Shown: positions 36,053-46,659 of the stretch, piece by piece
Layout: every line of letters starts with the position of its first letter
How positions within the stretch are numbered: position 1 is the first letter of the stretch
Assembly (NCBI GenBank): GCA_001898965.1
Contig: MKVW01000001.1
Coordinates: forward strand, 521,095 to 585,094
Reading direction: 5' to 3'
Source of the DNA: Rhizobiales bacterium 62-17
GTDB taxonomy: Bacteria; Pseudomonadota; Alphaproteobacteria; Rhizobiales; Beijerinckiaceae
DNA: 64,000 nucleotides
Program-made: the position numbers and the translations under genes
The notes under the pieces: model-generated
Told to the model about the DNA's origin: nothing
The model's input: only the letters and a program-made list of their open reading frames with translations
Database searches by the model: none

Positions 36053-36979
36053 ATGGTCGATGTGATTGATGTCATCGCCTTTCCGGGCGGGTTCAACCTG
36101 CCGATCTGGGCGGCGATCGACAACGGCAGTTTCGCCAGACGCGATCTCGATGTGCGTCTGCACTACACCGCCAGTTCGGTGGAACAGGTGACGGCTCTGG
36201 TCAGCGGCAAATGCCAGATCGGCCTCACCGGCTTCGACAATGTCGTCGCCTATCAGGAAGGGCAGGGGGAAGCGAAGCTCGATCGGACGCCCGATCTCTT
36301 CGCCTTCATGGGAGGCGATAATGCATTCCTCAGTCTGGTGGCGACGAACGACATCGCCTCTTATGCCGATCTCAAAGGCCGCAAGATCGCCGTCGACGCG
36401 ATGACCACGGGCTTTGCTTTCGTCCTGCGCGAAATGCTCGAGCGCAACGGCATTGCCGCCTCCGATGTCACCTTCGAGCGGGCCGGCGGTGTGGTGGAGC
36501 GCTTCCAGGGGCTCAAGGAAGGCCGCTTCGCCGCCACTCTGGTGCTGACGCCCTTCGATCTGATGGCGCAAGCCGCCGGCTGCCGCGTCCTGCAAAGCGC
36601 CGCTTCGCTGATTCCCCACTATCAGGGCGTGGTCGGCTGCGCCGGCCGGGCTTGGGCGAGTGCGCATCGCTCCGAGCTTGAGCGGTTCATCGCGGGTTAT
36701 CGCGAGGCTTTGGACTGGTTGTTTGGCGAAGGTGGCATGCAGGGTGCGCATGGCTTGTTACAATCACGCTTGCCGCAAATGCCTCCAGCCATCGTCGCTG
36801 CGACCTGCGGCAAGCTATTGGCTGATGATGGCGGCTTTGAACGCAGCGCCAAGCTCGATCCGCAAGGCATGGATATGGTGCTGAGATTGCGCAGTAAATT
36901 CGCCATGCCGCCGAAGCAGATCAGCGATCACGGCAAGTTTATCGACGAAAGCTACTACCGGAATGCCGCGTCCGTCTGA
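36053..36979 (+). CDS. NMT1/THI5-like binding-protein-fold protein without signal peptide
   Basis: A 308-residue protein of the type 2 periplasmic-binding fold (VDVIDVIAFPGGFNLPIWAA, GKCQIGLTGFDNVVAYQEG, DLKGRKIAVDAMTTGFAFVL). Unlike nitrate/taurine-type binding proteins it starts directly at the first strand, with no signal peptide and no lipobox, and no start further upstream is possible without entering livF. It may thus be cytoplasmic. Cytoplasmic relatives include THI5 and, as far as I recall, 4,5-dihydroxyphthalate decarboxylase. It follows the LivF-like gene by ten bases with an AAGGG site. Confidence 0.8.
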   Translation: MVDVIDVIAFPGGFNLPIWAAIDNGSFARRDLDVRLHYTASSVEQVTALVSGKCQIGLTGFDNVVAYQEGQGEAKLDRTPDLFAFMGGDNAFLSLVATNDIASYADLKGRKIAVDAMTTGFAFVLREMLERNGIAASDVTFERAGGVVERFQGLKEGRFAATLVLTPFDLMAQAAGCRVLQSAASLIPHYQGVVGCAGRAWASAHRSELERFIAGYREALDWLFGEGGMQGAHGLLQSRLPQMPPAIVAATCGKLLADDGGFERSAKLDPQGMDMVLRLRSKFAMPPKQISDHGKFIDESYYRNAASV

Positions 36980-37072
36980 CGCGAACGGCCGTTAACCGGA
37001 AGGCGGGGCAGGGATTCGACTTCCGGCGAATCTGGGCTAGAGGAAGCGCACCCGCCGAACTGGATTCCTCCC

Positions 37073-37654
37073 GTGCAGCCCGATCAGCCCTCGTCCGAAC
37101 GCATCATTCCCCTGGGGGAATTGTTCGTCGGATTCATGCTCATCGGTCTCTTGGGGTTCGGTGGCATCGCCGCAAGCGCCAATTATGTGATCGTCGAGCG
37201 TAACCGCTGGATGACGCAGAAAGAATTCGTCGAATTGTTCGGCATTTCCTCGGTTCTTCCCGGTGGCAACATTCTCAACGCCTCGGTGATGGTTGGCGAC
37301 CGTCACCATGGCATTCTCGGCTCGGCGGTGTGCCTGTTCTCGCTGCTGCTGATGCCACTGATCATTCTTCTCATAATCGCAATCACTTACGACCATTTCT
37401 CCTACCTGCCTGACGTGCAGGCGGGGATCGCCGGCGGCGCCTCGGCGGTGGCGGGCCTGATCATCGGCACGGGCCTGAAAATGGCGCGTTCCGTCGATCG
37501 CACCGTGGCAGCCGCGATCTTCGGCCTGGCGACGTTCCTGGCCATCGGCATTTTCCGCCTGCCACTGGCAAGCGTGGTGCTTACTATCGTGCCGCTATCG
37601 GTCGCGACCGCGCTTTATATGCTGCGCCGGAACCAGTCGGGGAGGCGGCCATGA
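37073..37654 (+). CDS. Chromate transporter, N-terminal half type
   Basis: A 193-residue membrane protein of the CHR family, one of a pair of short proteins that together equal a full ChrA. Motifs: LFVGFMLIGLLGFGGIAAS, RNRWMTQKEFVELFGISSVLPGGNILNASVMVG. The start is GTG. It overlaps the second half by four bases (ATGA). Short-chain CHR pairs expel chromate or transport sulfate-like anions; the true substrate is not certain. Confidence 0.9.
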   Translation: MQPDQPSSERIIPLGELFVGFMLIGLLGFGGIAASANYVIVERNRWMTQKEFVELFGISSVLPGGNILNASVMVGDRHHGILGSAVCLFSLLLMPLIILLIIAITYDHFSYLPDVQAGIAGGASAVAGLIIGTGLKMARSVDRTVAAAIFGLATFLAIGIFRLPLASVVLTIVPLSVATALYMLRRNQSGRRP

Positions 37655-38199
37655 CCGTGGGCCTCGTCTGGCAGGTCGCTTTCACCTTCGTCAGCGTCGC
37701 TTTTTTGTCGATCGGCGGCGGCAGCACCCTGATTCCCGAGTTTCATCGCCAGATCGTCGAGGTGCACGGCTGGCTCAGCAACGCCGATTTCGCCCATGTG
37801 GTCACTTTGGCGCAGATTGCGCCTGGGCCGAATATGCTGGTCGTCAGCCTTTTGGGGCTGAAAATCGCTGGAATCAGTGGGCTTTTGGCCTCGACGGTGG
37901 CCATCGTCGGGCCTCCCAGCGTCCTGGCCCTGTTCGTCGGTCGGATGGCCGAGCGGCTGCGCGAGACCCATTGGCTGGGCGCCGTCAAACGGGCGCTGGC
38001 GCCCTGTGTCGTCGGTTTGACACTGGCTTCAGGTCTCATCACGGCCCAGGTGGCGGACAATGATTGGGTGGGTATTTTGATCACCGCCGCAGCGGCCATG
38101 TTCATGTTTTTCCTGAAGCGCAATCCCTTGTGGGTCATCGCTGGCGGCGCCCTGGCCGGAATCGCCGCTCATCGCCTGGGAGTCATGTCCATTGTCTGA
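37651..38199 (+). CDS. Chromate transporter, C-terminal half type
   Basis: A 182-residue CHR protein. It repeats the domain pattern: VAFLSIGGGSTLIPEFHRQIVE, the WLSNADFAHVVTLAQIAPGPNMLVVSLLG block and a final hydrophobic pair. It overlaps the first half by ATGA, so the two should be made in equal amounts and form a heterodimer. It ends 192 bp before nuoA. Confidence 0.9.
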   Translation: MTVGLVWQVAFTFVSVAFLSIGGGSTLIPEFHRQIVEVHGWLSNADFAHVVTLAQIAPGPNMLVVSLLGLKIAGISGLLASTVAIVGPPSVLALFVGRMAERLRETHWLGAVKRALAPCVVGLTLASGLITAQVADNDWVGILITAAAAMFMFFLKRNPLWVIAGGALAGIAAHRLGVMSIV

Positions 38200-38375
38200 T
38201 GGAAATCCAGCGGGTTGCGCACCGATTTGCCGCTGTTTGGATGCGAGGTTCATCTTGCGCCGCAACGAAGGCTGGGATAGTCCTCCGCCCGTATTACCGG
38301 TGAGGCGTGCGTGGGGCCGCACGTCGGGCGATGCGGCAAGCGTCGCGCCGGCCCCTGGCGCCCCTGGACAGACCC

Positions 38376-38407
38376 ATGTCTGAATTGATCAATGTCTGAG
38401 CTGATCA
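38376..38407 (+). repeat. Tandem duplication at the nuoA start with overlapping 7-codon leader frame
   Basis: Two adjacent 16-base units, ATGTCTGAATTGATCA (38376-38391) and ATGTCTGAGCTGATCA (38392-38407), match at 14 of 16 positions. The first ATG opens the frame MSELINV with a TGA at 38397-38399, overlapping the true nuoA start (38392) in another frame. No strong ribosome site precedes either ATG. Confidence 0.8.
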
Positions 38408-38757
38408 ACGCCTACCTACCCTTGGTCGTTTTCATCGCCGTCGCGGCCGTGATCGCGGGCGCGCTGCTGATCGCGCCCTTCCTGGTCGCCTATAAGTCGC
38501 CGGATCCGGAAAAGCTGTCGGCTTACGAATGCGGGTTCAACGCCTTCGACGACGCCCGCATGAAGTTCGACGTCCGCTTCTATCTCGTCTCGCTGCTGTT
38601 CATCGTCTTCGATCTCGAAGTCGCCTTCCTGTTTCCCTGGGCGGTCGCCTTTAAGGAAGTCGGCGTGTTCGGCTTCTGGTCGATGATGATCTTCTTGGGC
38701 GTCCTGACGATCGGCTTCATCTATGAATGGACCAAGGGCGCGTTGGAGTGGGATTAA
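38392..38757 (+). CDS. nuoA: NADH-quinone oxidoreductase subunit A
   Basis: A 121-residue membrane subunit of complex I with three helices. Conserved loop [50 protein letters not shown] carries the key Cys and the FDxRFY motif. It opens the complex I operon. Its N-terminus MSELIN is duplicated just upstream. The TAA stop overlaps the nuoB ATG by one base. Confidence 0.97.
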   Translation: MSELINAYLPLVVFIAVAAVIAGALLIAPFLVAYKSPDPEKLSAYECGFNAFDDARMKFDVRFYLVSLLFIVFDLEVAFLFPWAVAFKEVGVFGFWSMMIFLGVLTIGFIYEWTKGALEWD

Positions 38758-39326
38758 TGGCCAACCAAACCCTCGTTGCACAGAGCCCTAAGGGCATTAT
38801 CGACCCCGCGACCGGCAAGCCGGTCGGCTCGCGCGATCCGTTCTTCACTGAAATCAACGATCAGCTCGCCGATAAGGGCTTCATCGTCACGGCGAGCGAC
38901 GACCTCATTCAATGGGCCCGCACCGGCTCGCTGATGTGGATGACCTTTGGCTTGGCCTGCTGCGCCGTCGAGATGATGCAAGTGTCCATGCCGCGTTACG
39001 ACGTCGAGCGCTTCGGCTTCGCGCCCCGCGCCAGCCCGCGCCAATCCGACGTGATGATCGTGGCCGGCACGCTGACCAACAAAATGGCCCCCGCGCTGCG
39101 CAAGGTCTACGACCAGATGCCGGAGCCGCGTTACGTTATCTCCATGGGATCGTGCGCAAACGGCGGCGGCTATTATCATTATTCTTATTCAGTTGTGCGC
39201 GGCTGCGACCGTGTGGTGCCGGTGGACATCTATGTTCCCGGCTGCCCGCCCTCGGCCGAGGCACTGCTCTACGGCGTGCTGCTTCTGCAAAAGAAGATTC
39301 GGCGCGTCGGAACGATTGAACGCTGA
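38757..39326 (+). CDS. nuoB: NADH-quinone oxidoreductase subunit B
   Basis: A 189-residue subunit holding cluster N2. The cluster ligands are visible in [27 protein letters not shown] and [15 protein letters not shown]. The start at 38757 overlaps the nuoA stop. The N-terminal 35 residues are a less conserved extension. Confidence 0.97.
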   Translation: MANQTLVAQSPKGIIDPATGKPVGSRDPFFTEINDQLADKGFIVTASDDLIQWARTGSLMWMTFGLACCAVEMMQVSMPRYDVERFGFAPRASPRQSDVMIVAGTLTNKMAPALRKVYDQMPEPRYVISMGSCANGGGYYHYSYSVVRGCDRVVPVDIYVPGCPPSAEALLYGVLLLQKKIRRVGTIER

Positions 39327-39365
39327 GGCTGCGCCTGCCCCCGCGGGCGTAAACCGGAGCTGGTT

Positions 39366-39971
39366 ATGGACGATGGTTTGAAATCCCTCGGCGACAGTAT
39401 CGCCGCCGCGCTGCCGGGCGCCGTCGAGCGTGTCTCGGTCGATTTCGGTGAGTTGAACGTGGTCGCCAATGCGGCGCAAATTCTCGATGTCTTGAAATAT
39501 CTGCGCGACGCGCCCGACTGCCTGTTCATCAATCTGATCGACATCACCGGCGTCGACTATCCGCAGCGCGAGAAGCGTTTCGATGTCGTCTATCACGCGC
39601 TGTCGCCGCGCCATAACAAGCGCATTCGCGTCAAGGCCGCCGTTGGCGAGGACGAAACGATCGCTTCCGCCATTCCGGTCTGGCCGTCAGCCAACTGGTT
39701 CGAGCGCGAAGCCTACGACATGTTCGGCATTCTCTTCGCCGATCATCCGGATCTGCGCCGCCTGTTGACCGACTATGGTTTCGACGGTCATCCGCTGCGT
39801 AAGGATTTTCCGATGACCGGCTATGTCGAGGTTCGCTACGACGACGCGCAGAAGCGCGTGGTCAACGAGCCGGTCAAACTGACTCAGGAATTCCGCCAGT
39901 TTGACTTCCTGTCGCCCTGGGAAGGCCAGCCGGACTATGTGCTGCCCGGTGACGAAAAGGCGAAGGGGTGA
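39366..39971 (+). CDS. nuoC: NADH-quinone oxidoreductase subunit C
   Basis: A 201-residue peripheral-arm subunit (30 kDa type). Conserved block [46 protein letters not shown]. Separate from nuoD, unlike the fused NuoCD of E. coli. The stop overlaps the upstream GTG of nuoD. Confidence 0.97.
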   Translation: MDDGLKSLGDSIAAALPGAVERVSVDFGELNVVANAAQILDVLKYLRDAPDCLFINLIDITGVDYPQREKRFDVVYHALSPRHNKRIRVKAAVGEDETIASAIPVWPSANWFEREAYDMFGILFADHPDLRRLLTDYGFDGHPLRKDFPMTGYVEVRYDDAQKRVVNEPVKLTQEFRQFDFLSPWEGQPDYVLPGDEKAKG

Positions 39972-39979
39972 GCGGCGCC

Positions 39980-41203
39980 ATGAGCGATCAGACAATGAAC
40001 GATCAGGTTACGGCGAACGACCCCGCCGTCCGCAATTTCTCCATCAACTTCGGCCCGCAGCATCCCGCCGCCCACGGCGTGTTGCGTCTCGTGCTGGAAC
40101 TCGACGGCGAAATCGTCGAGCGCGTCGATCCGCATATCGGCCTGCTGCATCGCGGCACCGAAAAGCTGATGGAAGCGCGCACCTACTTGCAGAACGTGCC
40201 TTACTTCGATCGGCTCGACTATGTCGCGCCGATGAATCAGGAGCACGCCTTCTGTCTTGCGATCGAGAAGCTGCTCGGCATCGAAGTGCCATATCGCGCG
40301 CAGCTCATTCGCGTCTTGTTCAGCGAAATCGGCCGTCTGCTCTCGCACTTGCTCAACCTGACGACCCAAGCGATGGACGTCGGCGCGCTCACCCCGCCGC
40401 TGTGGGGCTTCGAGGAGCGCGAGAAGCTGATGGTGTTCTATGAGCGCGCGTCAGGCGCGCGCATGCACGCCAACTATTTCCGTCCGGGCGGCGTCGCCCG
40501 TGACTGTCCGCCGGAGCTGATCGAAGACATCGGCAAGTTCTGCGATCCGTTCCTCAAGGTCTGCGACGACCTGACGACACTATTCCTCGACAACCGCATC
40601 TTCAAGCAGCGTAACGTCGACATCGGCGTCGTCACTCTGGAAGAGTGCTGGAAGTGGGGCTTCTCCGGCGTGATGGTGCGCGGCTCGGGCGCACCCTGGG
40701 ATCTGCGTAAGTCGCAGCCCTACGAGTGCTACGAAGAAATGGAATTCGACATTCCCATCGGACGCAATGGCGACAACTACGATCGCCAGGTCATCCGCAT
40801 GGAAGAGATGCGCCAGTCGGTCCGTATCATGAGGCAATGTGTCGAGCGGCTGATGAGCCCGCAGGGGCAGGGGCCGATCGCTGCCGTCGATCACAAGATC
40901 GTCGCGCCGACACGCCCCGAGATGAAGCGCTCGATGGAATCGCTGATCCATCACTTCAAGCTCTTCACCGAAGGCTTCCACGTGCCGGCCGGCGAAGTCT
41001 ATGCCGCCGTCGAAGCGCCGAAGGGCGAATTCGGCGTCTATCTCGTCGCCGACGGCACCAACAAGCCTTACCGCTGCAAGATCCGCGCGCCGGGTTTTGC
41101 TCACCTGCAGGCGATGGACTTCATGTGCCGCAAGCACATGCTGGCCGACGTCAGCGCTATCCTTGGATCTCTCGACATCGTGTTCGGGGAGGTGGACCGC
41201 TGA
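39980..41203 (+). CDS. nuoD: NADH-quinone oxidoreductase subunit D
   Basis: About 407 residues, the 49 kDa subunit lining the quinone site. Signature [22 protein letters not shown] with [12 protein letters not shown], and the C-terminal [10 protein letters not shown]-like end ([13 protein letters not shown]). Start is set at the ATG 39980, eleven bases after AAGGGG; a GTG at 39968 overlapping the nuoC stop would add four residues. Confidence 0.96.
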   Translation: MSDQTMNDQVTANDPAVRNFSINFGPQHPAAHGVLRLVLELDGEIVERVDPHIGLLHRGTEKLMEARTYLQNVPYFDRLDYVAPMNQEHAFCLAIEKLLGIEVPYRAQLIRVLFSEIGRLLSHLLNLTTQAMDVGALTPPLWGFEEREKLMVFYERASGARMHANYFRPGGVARDCPPELIEDIGKFCDPFLKVCDDLTTLFLDNRIFKQRNVDIGVVTLEECWKWGFSGVMVRGSGAPWDLRKSQPYECYEEMEFDIPIGRNGDNYDRQVIRMEEMRQSVRIMRQCVERLMSPQGQGPIAAVDHKIVAPTRPEMKRSMESLIHHFKLFTEGFHVPAGEVYAAVEAPKGEFGVYLVADGTNKPYRCKIRAPGFAHLQAMDFMCRKHMLADVSAILGSLDIVFGEVDR

Positions 41204-41219
41204 TCGGTCCAGGAAAACC

Positions 41220-41945
41220 ATGACAGTCCGCCGTCTCGCAGAACAGCAACCCGACAGCTTCGAATTCACGCCGGAAAACCGCGCGTGGTGCGATGCTCAG
41301 ATTTCCAAATATCCGCTTGGTCGCCAGGCTTCGGCCGTCATTCCGCTTTTGTGGAAGGCGCAGGCGCAGAACAATTACTGGCTGCCGCAGAAAGCGATCG
41401 AAAAGGTCGCCGACATGCTGGCCATGCCCTATATCCGCGTGCTCGAAATCGCCACCTTCTATTCAATGTTCAATCTCGAACCGGTTGGCCGTCATTTCGT
41501 TCAGCTCTGCGGCACGACGCCTTGCGCTTTGCGCGGCGCCAACGACATCAAGGCCGTGCTCGAAAAGCGCATCGGCGAGCAACGTCATGTCTCCGCCGAC
41601 GGCAAGTTCGCCTGGCTGGAAGTCGAATGCCTGGGCGCCTGCTGCAACGCGCCGATGGTGCAGATCAACGACGACTACTTTGAGGATCTGACGCCGGAAC
41701 TGATGGAAAAGCTGCTCGACGATCTTGCCGCCGGTCGCCCGGTGAAGACCGGATCACAGATCGGCCGTATCGGCTCCGAGCCGGAACCCGGCAAGAGCGA
41801 CACCCTGACAGACGCGACTTTGTACGACGGCTCGGTCGTCGGCAGTTGGAAGACGCGTTTCGACGAAGCGCGCGTGGCCGAGAAGCTTGCTGCCGAAAAA
41901 GCTGCGGCCGAGAAAGCCGCCGCCGAAGCGGCCAATAAGAGTTGA
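41220..41945 (+). CDS. nuoE: NADH-quinone oxidoreductase subunit E
   Basis: About 241 residues, the 24 kDa thioredoxin-like subunit with the N1a [2Fe-2S] cluster (CGTTPCALRGA and CLGACCNAPM). The ATG at 41220 has AGGA upstream; the open frame before it lies inside nuoD. The last 70 residues are an extension, ending in an Ala/Glu/Lys-rich helix with the repeat AAEK (four times), typical of alphaproteobacterial NuoE tails. Confidence 0.96.
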   Translation: MTVRRLAEQQPDSFEFTPENRAWCDAQISKYPLGRQASAVIPLLWKAQAQNNYWLPQKAIEKVADMLAMPYIRVLEIATFYSMFNLEPVGRHFVQLCGTTPCALRGANDIKAVLEKRIGEQRHVSADGKFAWLEVECLGACCNAPMVQINDDYFEDLTPELMEKLLDDLAAGRPVKTGSQIGRIGSEPEPGKSDTLTDATLYDGSVVGSWKTRFDEARVAEKLAAEKAAAEKAAAEAANKS

Positions 41946-41954
41946 AGGTGAACC

Positions 41955-43256
41955 ATGCTCGCTGACAAGGATCGCATCTTCACCAATCTTTACGGCTTCC
42001 ATTCGCCCTCTCTGAAAGAGGCGCGGATGCGCGGCGCATGGGATGGCACCAAGACACTCATCGATCAGGGTGCTGGCTGGGTCATCAACGAGATGAAAGC
42101 CTCGGGCCTGCGCGGGCGCGGTGGCGCCGGCTTCCCGACCGGCCTGAAATGGTCGTTCATGCCCAAGCCCGATCCGATGCGGCCGTCCTATCTCGTCGTC
42201 AATGCCGACGAGTCCGAGCCGGGCACCTGCAAGGATCGCGAGATCATGCGCAACGATCCGCATCTGCTGATCGAGGGCTGCCTGATCGCGTCCTTCGCCA
42301 TGGGTGCGCACGCCTGCTACATCTACATTCGCGGCGAATATATCGCCGAGCGCGAAGCGCTGCAGCGCGCCGTCGATGAGGCCTATGAGGCCAATCTGAT
42401 TGGCCCCAACAACGTTCACGGCTGGCCGTTCGACCTCTACGTTCACCACGGCGCCGGCGCTTATATCTGCGGCGAAGAGACCGCGCTGCTCGAAAGCCTT
42501 GAAGGCAAGAAGGGCATGCCGCGCATGAAGCCGCCGTTCCCGGCGAACATGGGCCTCTATGGCTGCCCGACGACGGTGAACAACGTGGAATCGATCGCGG
42601 TCGCGCCGACCATTCTGCGCCGTGGCGCCAACTGGTTCCTCGGCTTCGGCCAGAAGAACAATGCCGGCACCAAGCTGTTCTGCATTTCCGGCCACGTCAA
42701 CAAGCCGTGCAATGTCGAAGAGGCGATGAGCATTCCGTTCCGCGAACTCATCGACAAACATTGCGGCGGCATCCGTGGCGGCTGGGACAACCTGCTGGCG
42801 GTGATCCCCGGTGGCTCGTCGGTGCGCTGCGTGCCGGCCGATCAGATCATCGATTGCCCGATGGATTTCGACAGCCTGTCGAAACTGCGCTCCGGCCTCG
42901 GCACGGCGGCTGTGATCGTGATGGACAAGTCGACCGACATCGTCCGCGCCATCGCCCGCATCTCCTATTTCTACAAGCACGAGAGCTGCGGCCAGTGCAC
43001 GCCGTGCCGTGAAGGCACCGGCTGGATGTGGCGCGTCGTCAACCGCATGGCCGAAGGCCGCGCCCAGAAGCGCGAAATCGACATGCTGCTCGACGTGTCG
43101 AAGCAGATCGAAGGTCACACCATCTGCGCGCTCGGCGACGCGGCGGCTTGGCCGATCCAGGGTCTCATCACCCATTTCCGGCATGAGATCGAAAAGCGCA
43201 TCGACGATTATTCCGCCAATCCGCACAGCGATCCTGTGCGCATGGCGGCGGAATAA
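41955..43256 (+). CDS. nuoF: NADH-quinone oxidoreductase subunit F
   Basis: A 433-residue subunit that binds NADH, FMN and cluster N3. NADH/FMN site: [20 protein letters not shown] and [16 protein letters not shown], with [17 protein letters not shown]. Cluster ligands: [17 protein letters not shown] plus a distal C in TICALGD. Normal length. Confidence 0.97.
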   Translation: MLADKDRIFTNLYGFHSPSLKEARMRGAWDGTKTLIDQGAGWVINEMKASGLRGRGGAGFPTGLKWSFMPKPDPMRPSYLVVNADESEPGTCKDREIMRNDPHLLIEGCLIASFAMGAHACYIYIRGEYIAEREALQRAVDEAYEANLIGPNNVHGWPFDLYVHHGAGAYICGEETALLESLEGKKGMPRMKPPFPANMGLYGCPTTVNNVESIAVAPTILRRGANWFLGFGQKNNAGTKLFCISGHVNKPCNVEEAMSIPFRELIDKHCGGIRGGWDNLLAVIPGGSSVRCVPADQIIDCPMDFDSLSKLRSGLGTAAVIVMDKSTDIVRAIARISYFYKHESCGQCTPCREGTGWMWRVVNRMAEGRAQKREIDMLLDVSKQIEGHTICALGDAAAWPIQGLITHFRHEIEKRIDDYSANPHSDPVRMAAE

Positions 43257-43324
43257 GAAACGGGTTTTGGCATTTGCGCAGTGGATGACCGCGGCGTGAA
43301 ACAAGAAAGAGACAGGAAGACACG

Positions 43325-45373
43325 ATGACCAAGATCATCGTTGACGGTTCGGAAGTCGATGTCCCGGCGGAGTACACACTCCTGCAGGCGTGCGAAGCCG
43401 CGGGCGCGGAAGTGCCGCGTTTTTGCTTCCACGAACGTCTGTCGATCGCCGGCAACTGCCGCATGTGCTTGGTCGAGGTGAAGGGTGGTCCGCCGAAGCC
43501 GGCCGCCTCTTGCGCCATGGCTGTGCGCGATCTGCGCCCGGGTCCCAACGGCGAGGCACCGCAAGTCTTCACCAACACTCCGATGGTGAAGAAGGCGCGC
43601 GAAGGCGTGATGGAATTCCTGCTCATCAATCATCCGCTCGACTGCCCGATCTGCGATCAGGGCGGCGAATGCGATTTGCAGGACCAGGCCATGGGCTTTG
43701 GCCTCGACTCTTCGCGCTATGCCGAGAACAAGCGCGCCGTCGAGGACAAATACATTGGTCCGCTCGTCAAGACCTCGATGAACCGCTGCATCCATTGCAC
43801 GCGCTGCGTCCGCTTCACGGCGGAAGTGGCCGGCACCGGCGACATGGGTGCCATCGGCCGCGGCGAGGACATGGAGATCACCACCTATCTCGAAACGGCG
43901 ATGACCTCCGAATTGCAGGGCAACGTCGCTGATCTGTGCCCGGTCGGCGCGCTGCTGCCCAAGCCGCAGAATTTCAAGGCGCGGCCGTGGGAAATGCAGA
44001 AGACGGAATCGGTCGACGTGATGGACGCGCTGGGTTCGGCGATCCGCGTCGACACGCGCGGCCGTGAGGTCATGCGCATTCTACCGCGCGTCAACGACGC
44101 GGTGAACGAGGAATGGATTTCCGACAAGACGCGCCAGATCGTCGACGGTCTGCGCACTCAGCGTCTCGACCGTCCCTATCTGCGTGAAAACGGCAAGCTG
44201 CGTCCGGCCAGTTGGCAGGAAGCCTTCGCCGCGATCGCCGCGAAAGTGAAAGCCACGAGCCCTGCGAAAATCGGCGCCATTGTCGGCGATCTCGCCGCCG
44301 TCGAAGAAATCTATGCGCTCAAGACGCTGATGCAGAAGCTCGGCACGAGCAATGTCGACTGCCGCCAGGACGGCGCCAAGCTCGATCCGAAGTTCGGCCG
44401 TGGCTCGTATCTGTTCAACGCGACGATTGCCGGCATCGAGGAAGCCGATTCGATCCTTATCGTTGGCGCCAATCCGCGCAAGGAAGCGCCGGTGCTCAAC
44501 GCGCGCATCCGCAAGCGTTGGTTGCGTGGCGGCCTCAAGATCAGCGTCATCGGCGAGCGCGCCGATCTGACTTATGTTTACGACTATCAAGGAGCCGGTC
44601 CGGAATCCCTGGCCAATCTGGTCGAATATCCGCCGCAGGCCGGCGAGAAGCCGATGATCATCGTCGGGCAGGGCGCGCTGGCCCGTCCCGATGGCGCGGC
44701 CATCCTCGCGATGGCGGCGAAATATGCGCAGGCCGTTGGCGCGGTGAAGGACGGCTGGAATGGCTTCTGCGTGCTGCATACGGCGGCGGCCCGTGTCGGC
44801 GGCCTCGATCTTGGCTTCGTGCCGGGCGAAGGCGGCCTCGATGCGGCGGCCATGGCCAATGGCGGCGTCGACGTGCTGTTCAATCTCGGTGCCGATGAAA
44901 TCGACATCAAGCCGGGTGCTTTCGTGATCTACCAGGGATCGCATGGCGATCGCGGTGCGCATCGCGCCGACGTCATCCTGCCGGGCGCGGCCTACACTGA
45001 AAAGTTCGGCACCTATGTGAACACGGAAGGCCGTGTGCAGATGGGCGCGCGCGCCGCATTCCCGCCGGGCGATGCCCGGGAGGACTGGGCGATCCTGCGG
45101 GCGCTGTCGGATGTACTCGGCCAGCGTCTGCCGTTCGATTCATTCGCCGCGCTTCGCAAGGCGCTCTACGGAGAATATCCGCACTTTGCCCGCATCGAGC
45201 AGATCGCGCCGGGCGCGACGTTGAACGTCACCGCGACGGGCAATGCCGGCAAGGAGGCTTTCGCCTCCACCATCACGGATTTTTACATGACGAACCCGAT
45301 CGCGCGCGCGTCCTCGGTCATGGCTGAATGTTCGGCCCTGGCGCGTGGGCGCATGCAGCAGGCGGCGGAGTAG
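43325..45373 (+). CDS. nuoG: NADH-quinone oxidoreductase subunit G
   Basis: A 682-residue 75 kDa subunit. The N-terminal ferredoxin-type domain carries N1b ([19 protein letters not shown]), then His-Cys N5 ([19 protein letters not shown]) and N4 ([13 protein letters not shown]). The C-terminal molybdopterin-oxidoreductase-like domain has no cofactor role. The Cys set of N7 is absent, as in mitochondria and other alphaproteobacteria. Preceded by a 68-bp gap after nuoF. Confidence 0.97.
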   Translation: MTKIIVDGSEVDVPAEYTLLQACEAAGAEVPRFCFHERLSIAGNCRMCLVEVKGGPPKPAASCAMAVRDLRPGPNGEAPQVFTNTPMVKKAREGVMEFLLINHPLDCPICDQGGECDLQDQAMGFGLDSSRYAENKRAVEDKYIGPLVKTSMNRCIHCTRCVRFTAEVAGTGDMGAIGRGEDMEITTYLETAMTSELQGNVADLCPVGALLPKPQNFKARPWEMQKTESVDVMDALGSAIRVDTRGREVMRILPRVNDAVNEEWISDKTRQIVDGLRTQRLDRPYLRENGKLRPASWQEAFAAIAAKVKATSPAKIGAIVGDLAAVEEIYALKTLMQKLGTSNVDCRQDGAKLDPKFGRGSYLFNATIAGIEEADSILIVGANPRKEAPVLNARIRKRWLRGGLKISVIGERADLTYVYDYQGAGPESLANLVEYPPQAGEKPMIIVGQGALARPDGAAILAMAAKYAQAVGAVKDGWNGFCVLHTAAARVGGLDLGFVPGEGGLDAAAMANGGVDVLFNLGADEIDIKPGAFVIYQGSHGDRGAHRADVILPGAAYTEKFGTYVNTEGRVQMGARAAFPPGDAREDWAILRALSDVLGQRLPFDSFAALRKALYGEYPHFARIEQIAPGATLNVTATGNAGKEAFASTITDFYMTNPIARASSVMAECSALARGRMQQAAE

Positions 45374-45377
45374 GGAT

Positions 45378-46391
45378 ATGGATTGGGTTCTGCCTCTTCT
45401 CATCATCATCGGCAAAAGCCTGCTGCTGGCTGTCGCGCTGCTGATCTACGTCGCCTTCATTCTCTACGGCGATCGCAAGGTATGGGCGGCCGTGCAGCTT
45501 CGTCGCGGCCCCAATGTCGTGGGTCCGTGGGGTTTGCTGCAATCCTTCGCCGACTTGCTGAAGTTCGTCTTCAAGGAGCCGGTGATTCCGGCCGGCGCCA
45601 ACAAGGGCGTGTTCCTGCTGGCGCCTTTCGTCACCGGCCTGCTGGCCCTGTCGACCTGGGCGGTCATTCCGCTGGCCGATGGCTGGGCGATTGCTGACCT
45701 GAACGTCGGCATTCTCTACGTCTTCGCGATTTCGTCGCTCGGTGTCTACGGCATCATCATGGGCGGCTGGGCGTCGAACTCGAAATATCCGTTTCTCTCG
45801 GCGCTGCGCTCGGCCGCGCAAATGGTGAGCTACGAAGTCTCGATCGGTTTCGTCATCATCACCGTGCTGCTCTGCGCGGGCTCGCTCAATCTCAACGACA
45901 TCGTCAAGGCGCAGGACACGTCCTACGGTCTGCTCGGCTGGTATTGGCTGCCGCTGTTCCCGATGTTCATCATCTTCTTCATTTCGGCCCTGGCGGAAAC
46001 CAATCGTCCGCCGTTCGATCTGGTGGAAGCGGAATCCGAGCTCGTCGCCGGCTTCATGGTCGAATATTCGTCGACGCCGTATCTGCTGTTCATGCTCGGT
46101 GAATATGTCGCCATCGTCGGCATGTGCGCGATGACGACGGTGCTGTTCCTCGGCGGCTGGCTGTCACCGCTGCCGTTCGCGCCCTTCACCTGGGTGCCGG
46201 GCATCATCTGGTTCATCCTCAAGGCTACCTTGGTCTTCTTCATGTTCGCCATGGTGAAGGCTTTCGTGCCGCGCTACCGCTACGACCAGCTGATGCGTTT
46301 GGGCTGGAAAGTGTTCCTGCCGATCTCGCTGTTCATGGTGGTTCTGGTCGCGGCCGTCCTGCAGTTCACCGGATGGGGAGGGCGCGTATGA
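45378..46391 (+). CDS. nuoH: NADH-quinone oxidoreductase subunit H
   Basis: A 337-residue membrane subunit with eight helices that completes the quinone chamber. Signatures: [21 protein letters not shown], the loop [18 protein letters not shown], and [20 protein letters not shown]. The ATG at 45378 has GTAGGGAT upstream and lies four bases after the nuoG stop. It overlaps the next small gene by ATGA. Confidence 0.97.
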   Translation: MDWVLPLLIIIGKSLLLAVALLIYVAFILYGDRKVWAAVQLRRGPNVVGPWGLLQSFADLLKFVFKEPVIPAGANKGVFLLAPFVTGLLALSTWAVIPLADGWAIADLNVGILYVFAISSLGVYGIIMGGWASNSKYPFLSALRSAAQMVSYEVSIGFVIITVLLCAGSLNLNDIVKAQDTSYGLLGWYWLPLFPMFIIFFISALAETNRPPFDLVEAESELVAGFMVEYSSTPYLLFMLGEYVAIVGMCAMTTVLFLGGWLSPLPFAPFTWVPGIIWFILKATLVFFMFAMVKAFVPRYRYDQLMRLGWKVFLPISLFMVVLVAAVLQFTGWGGRV

Positions 46392-46651
46392 ACGTCGATC
46401 TTTCCAATGCCGGCCTGGTCGGCGCGCTGCTCGGCCTCGCTTTTGGTCTGTTTCAGTTCTCGCTGATCCAGCGCGTCATCAGGCGCATGCTGACGAACGA
46501 GGCGAAGCAGGAACAGCCGGCACCCGAAGCCATCGCCCATGTCGAACGCTTGATGAAGCCGATTCGCTACGCCCTGTTGGTCGCCGCGCTCATCATCTAT
46601 CCCTTGGCCGGCTATATCGTTGGCGCGCCCTACGCCACGCAAAGCAGATGA
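46388..46651 (+). CDS. Small two-helix membrane protein inserted between nuoH and nuoI
   Basis: An 87-residue protein not belonging to the fourteen core complex I subunits. Two hydrophobic segments (about residues 8-28 and 61-82) flank a charged middle [20 protein letters not shown]. Its ATG overlaps the nuoH TGA and nuoI begins nine bases after its stop, so it is translated with the operon. I do not recognise the family. It may be an assembly factor or an accessory subunit. Confidence 0.75.
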   Translation: MNVDLSNAGLVGALLGLAFGLFQFSLIQRVIRRMLTNEAKQEQPAPEAIAHVERLMKPIRYALLVAALIIYPLAGYIVGAPYATQSR

Positions 46652-46659
46652 GTTAAGCC

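Noticed and set aside
41754-43304. A 516-codon open frame antisense to nuoF
   Set aside because: Shadow of a conserved complex I subunit.
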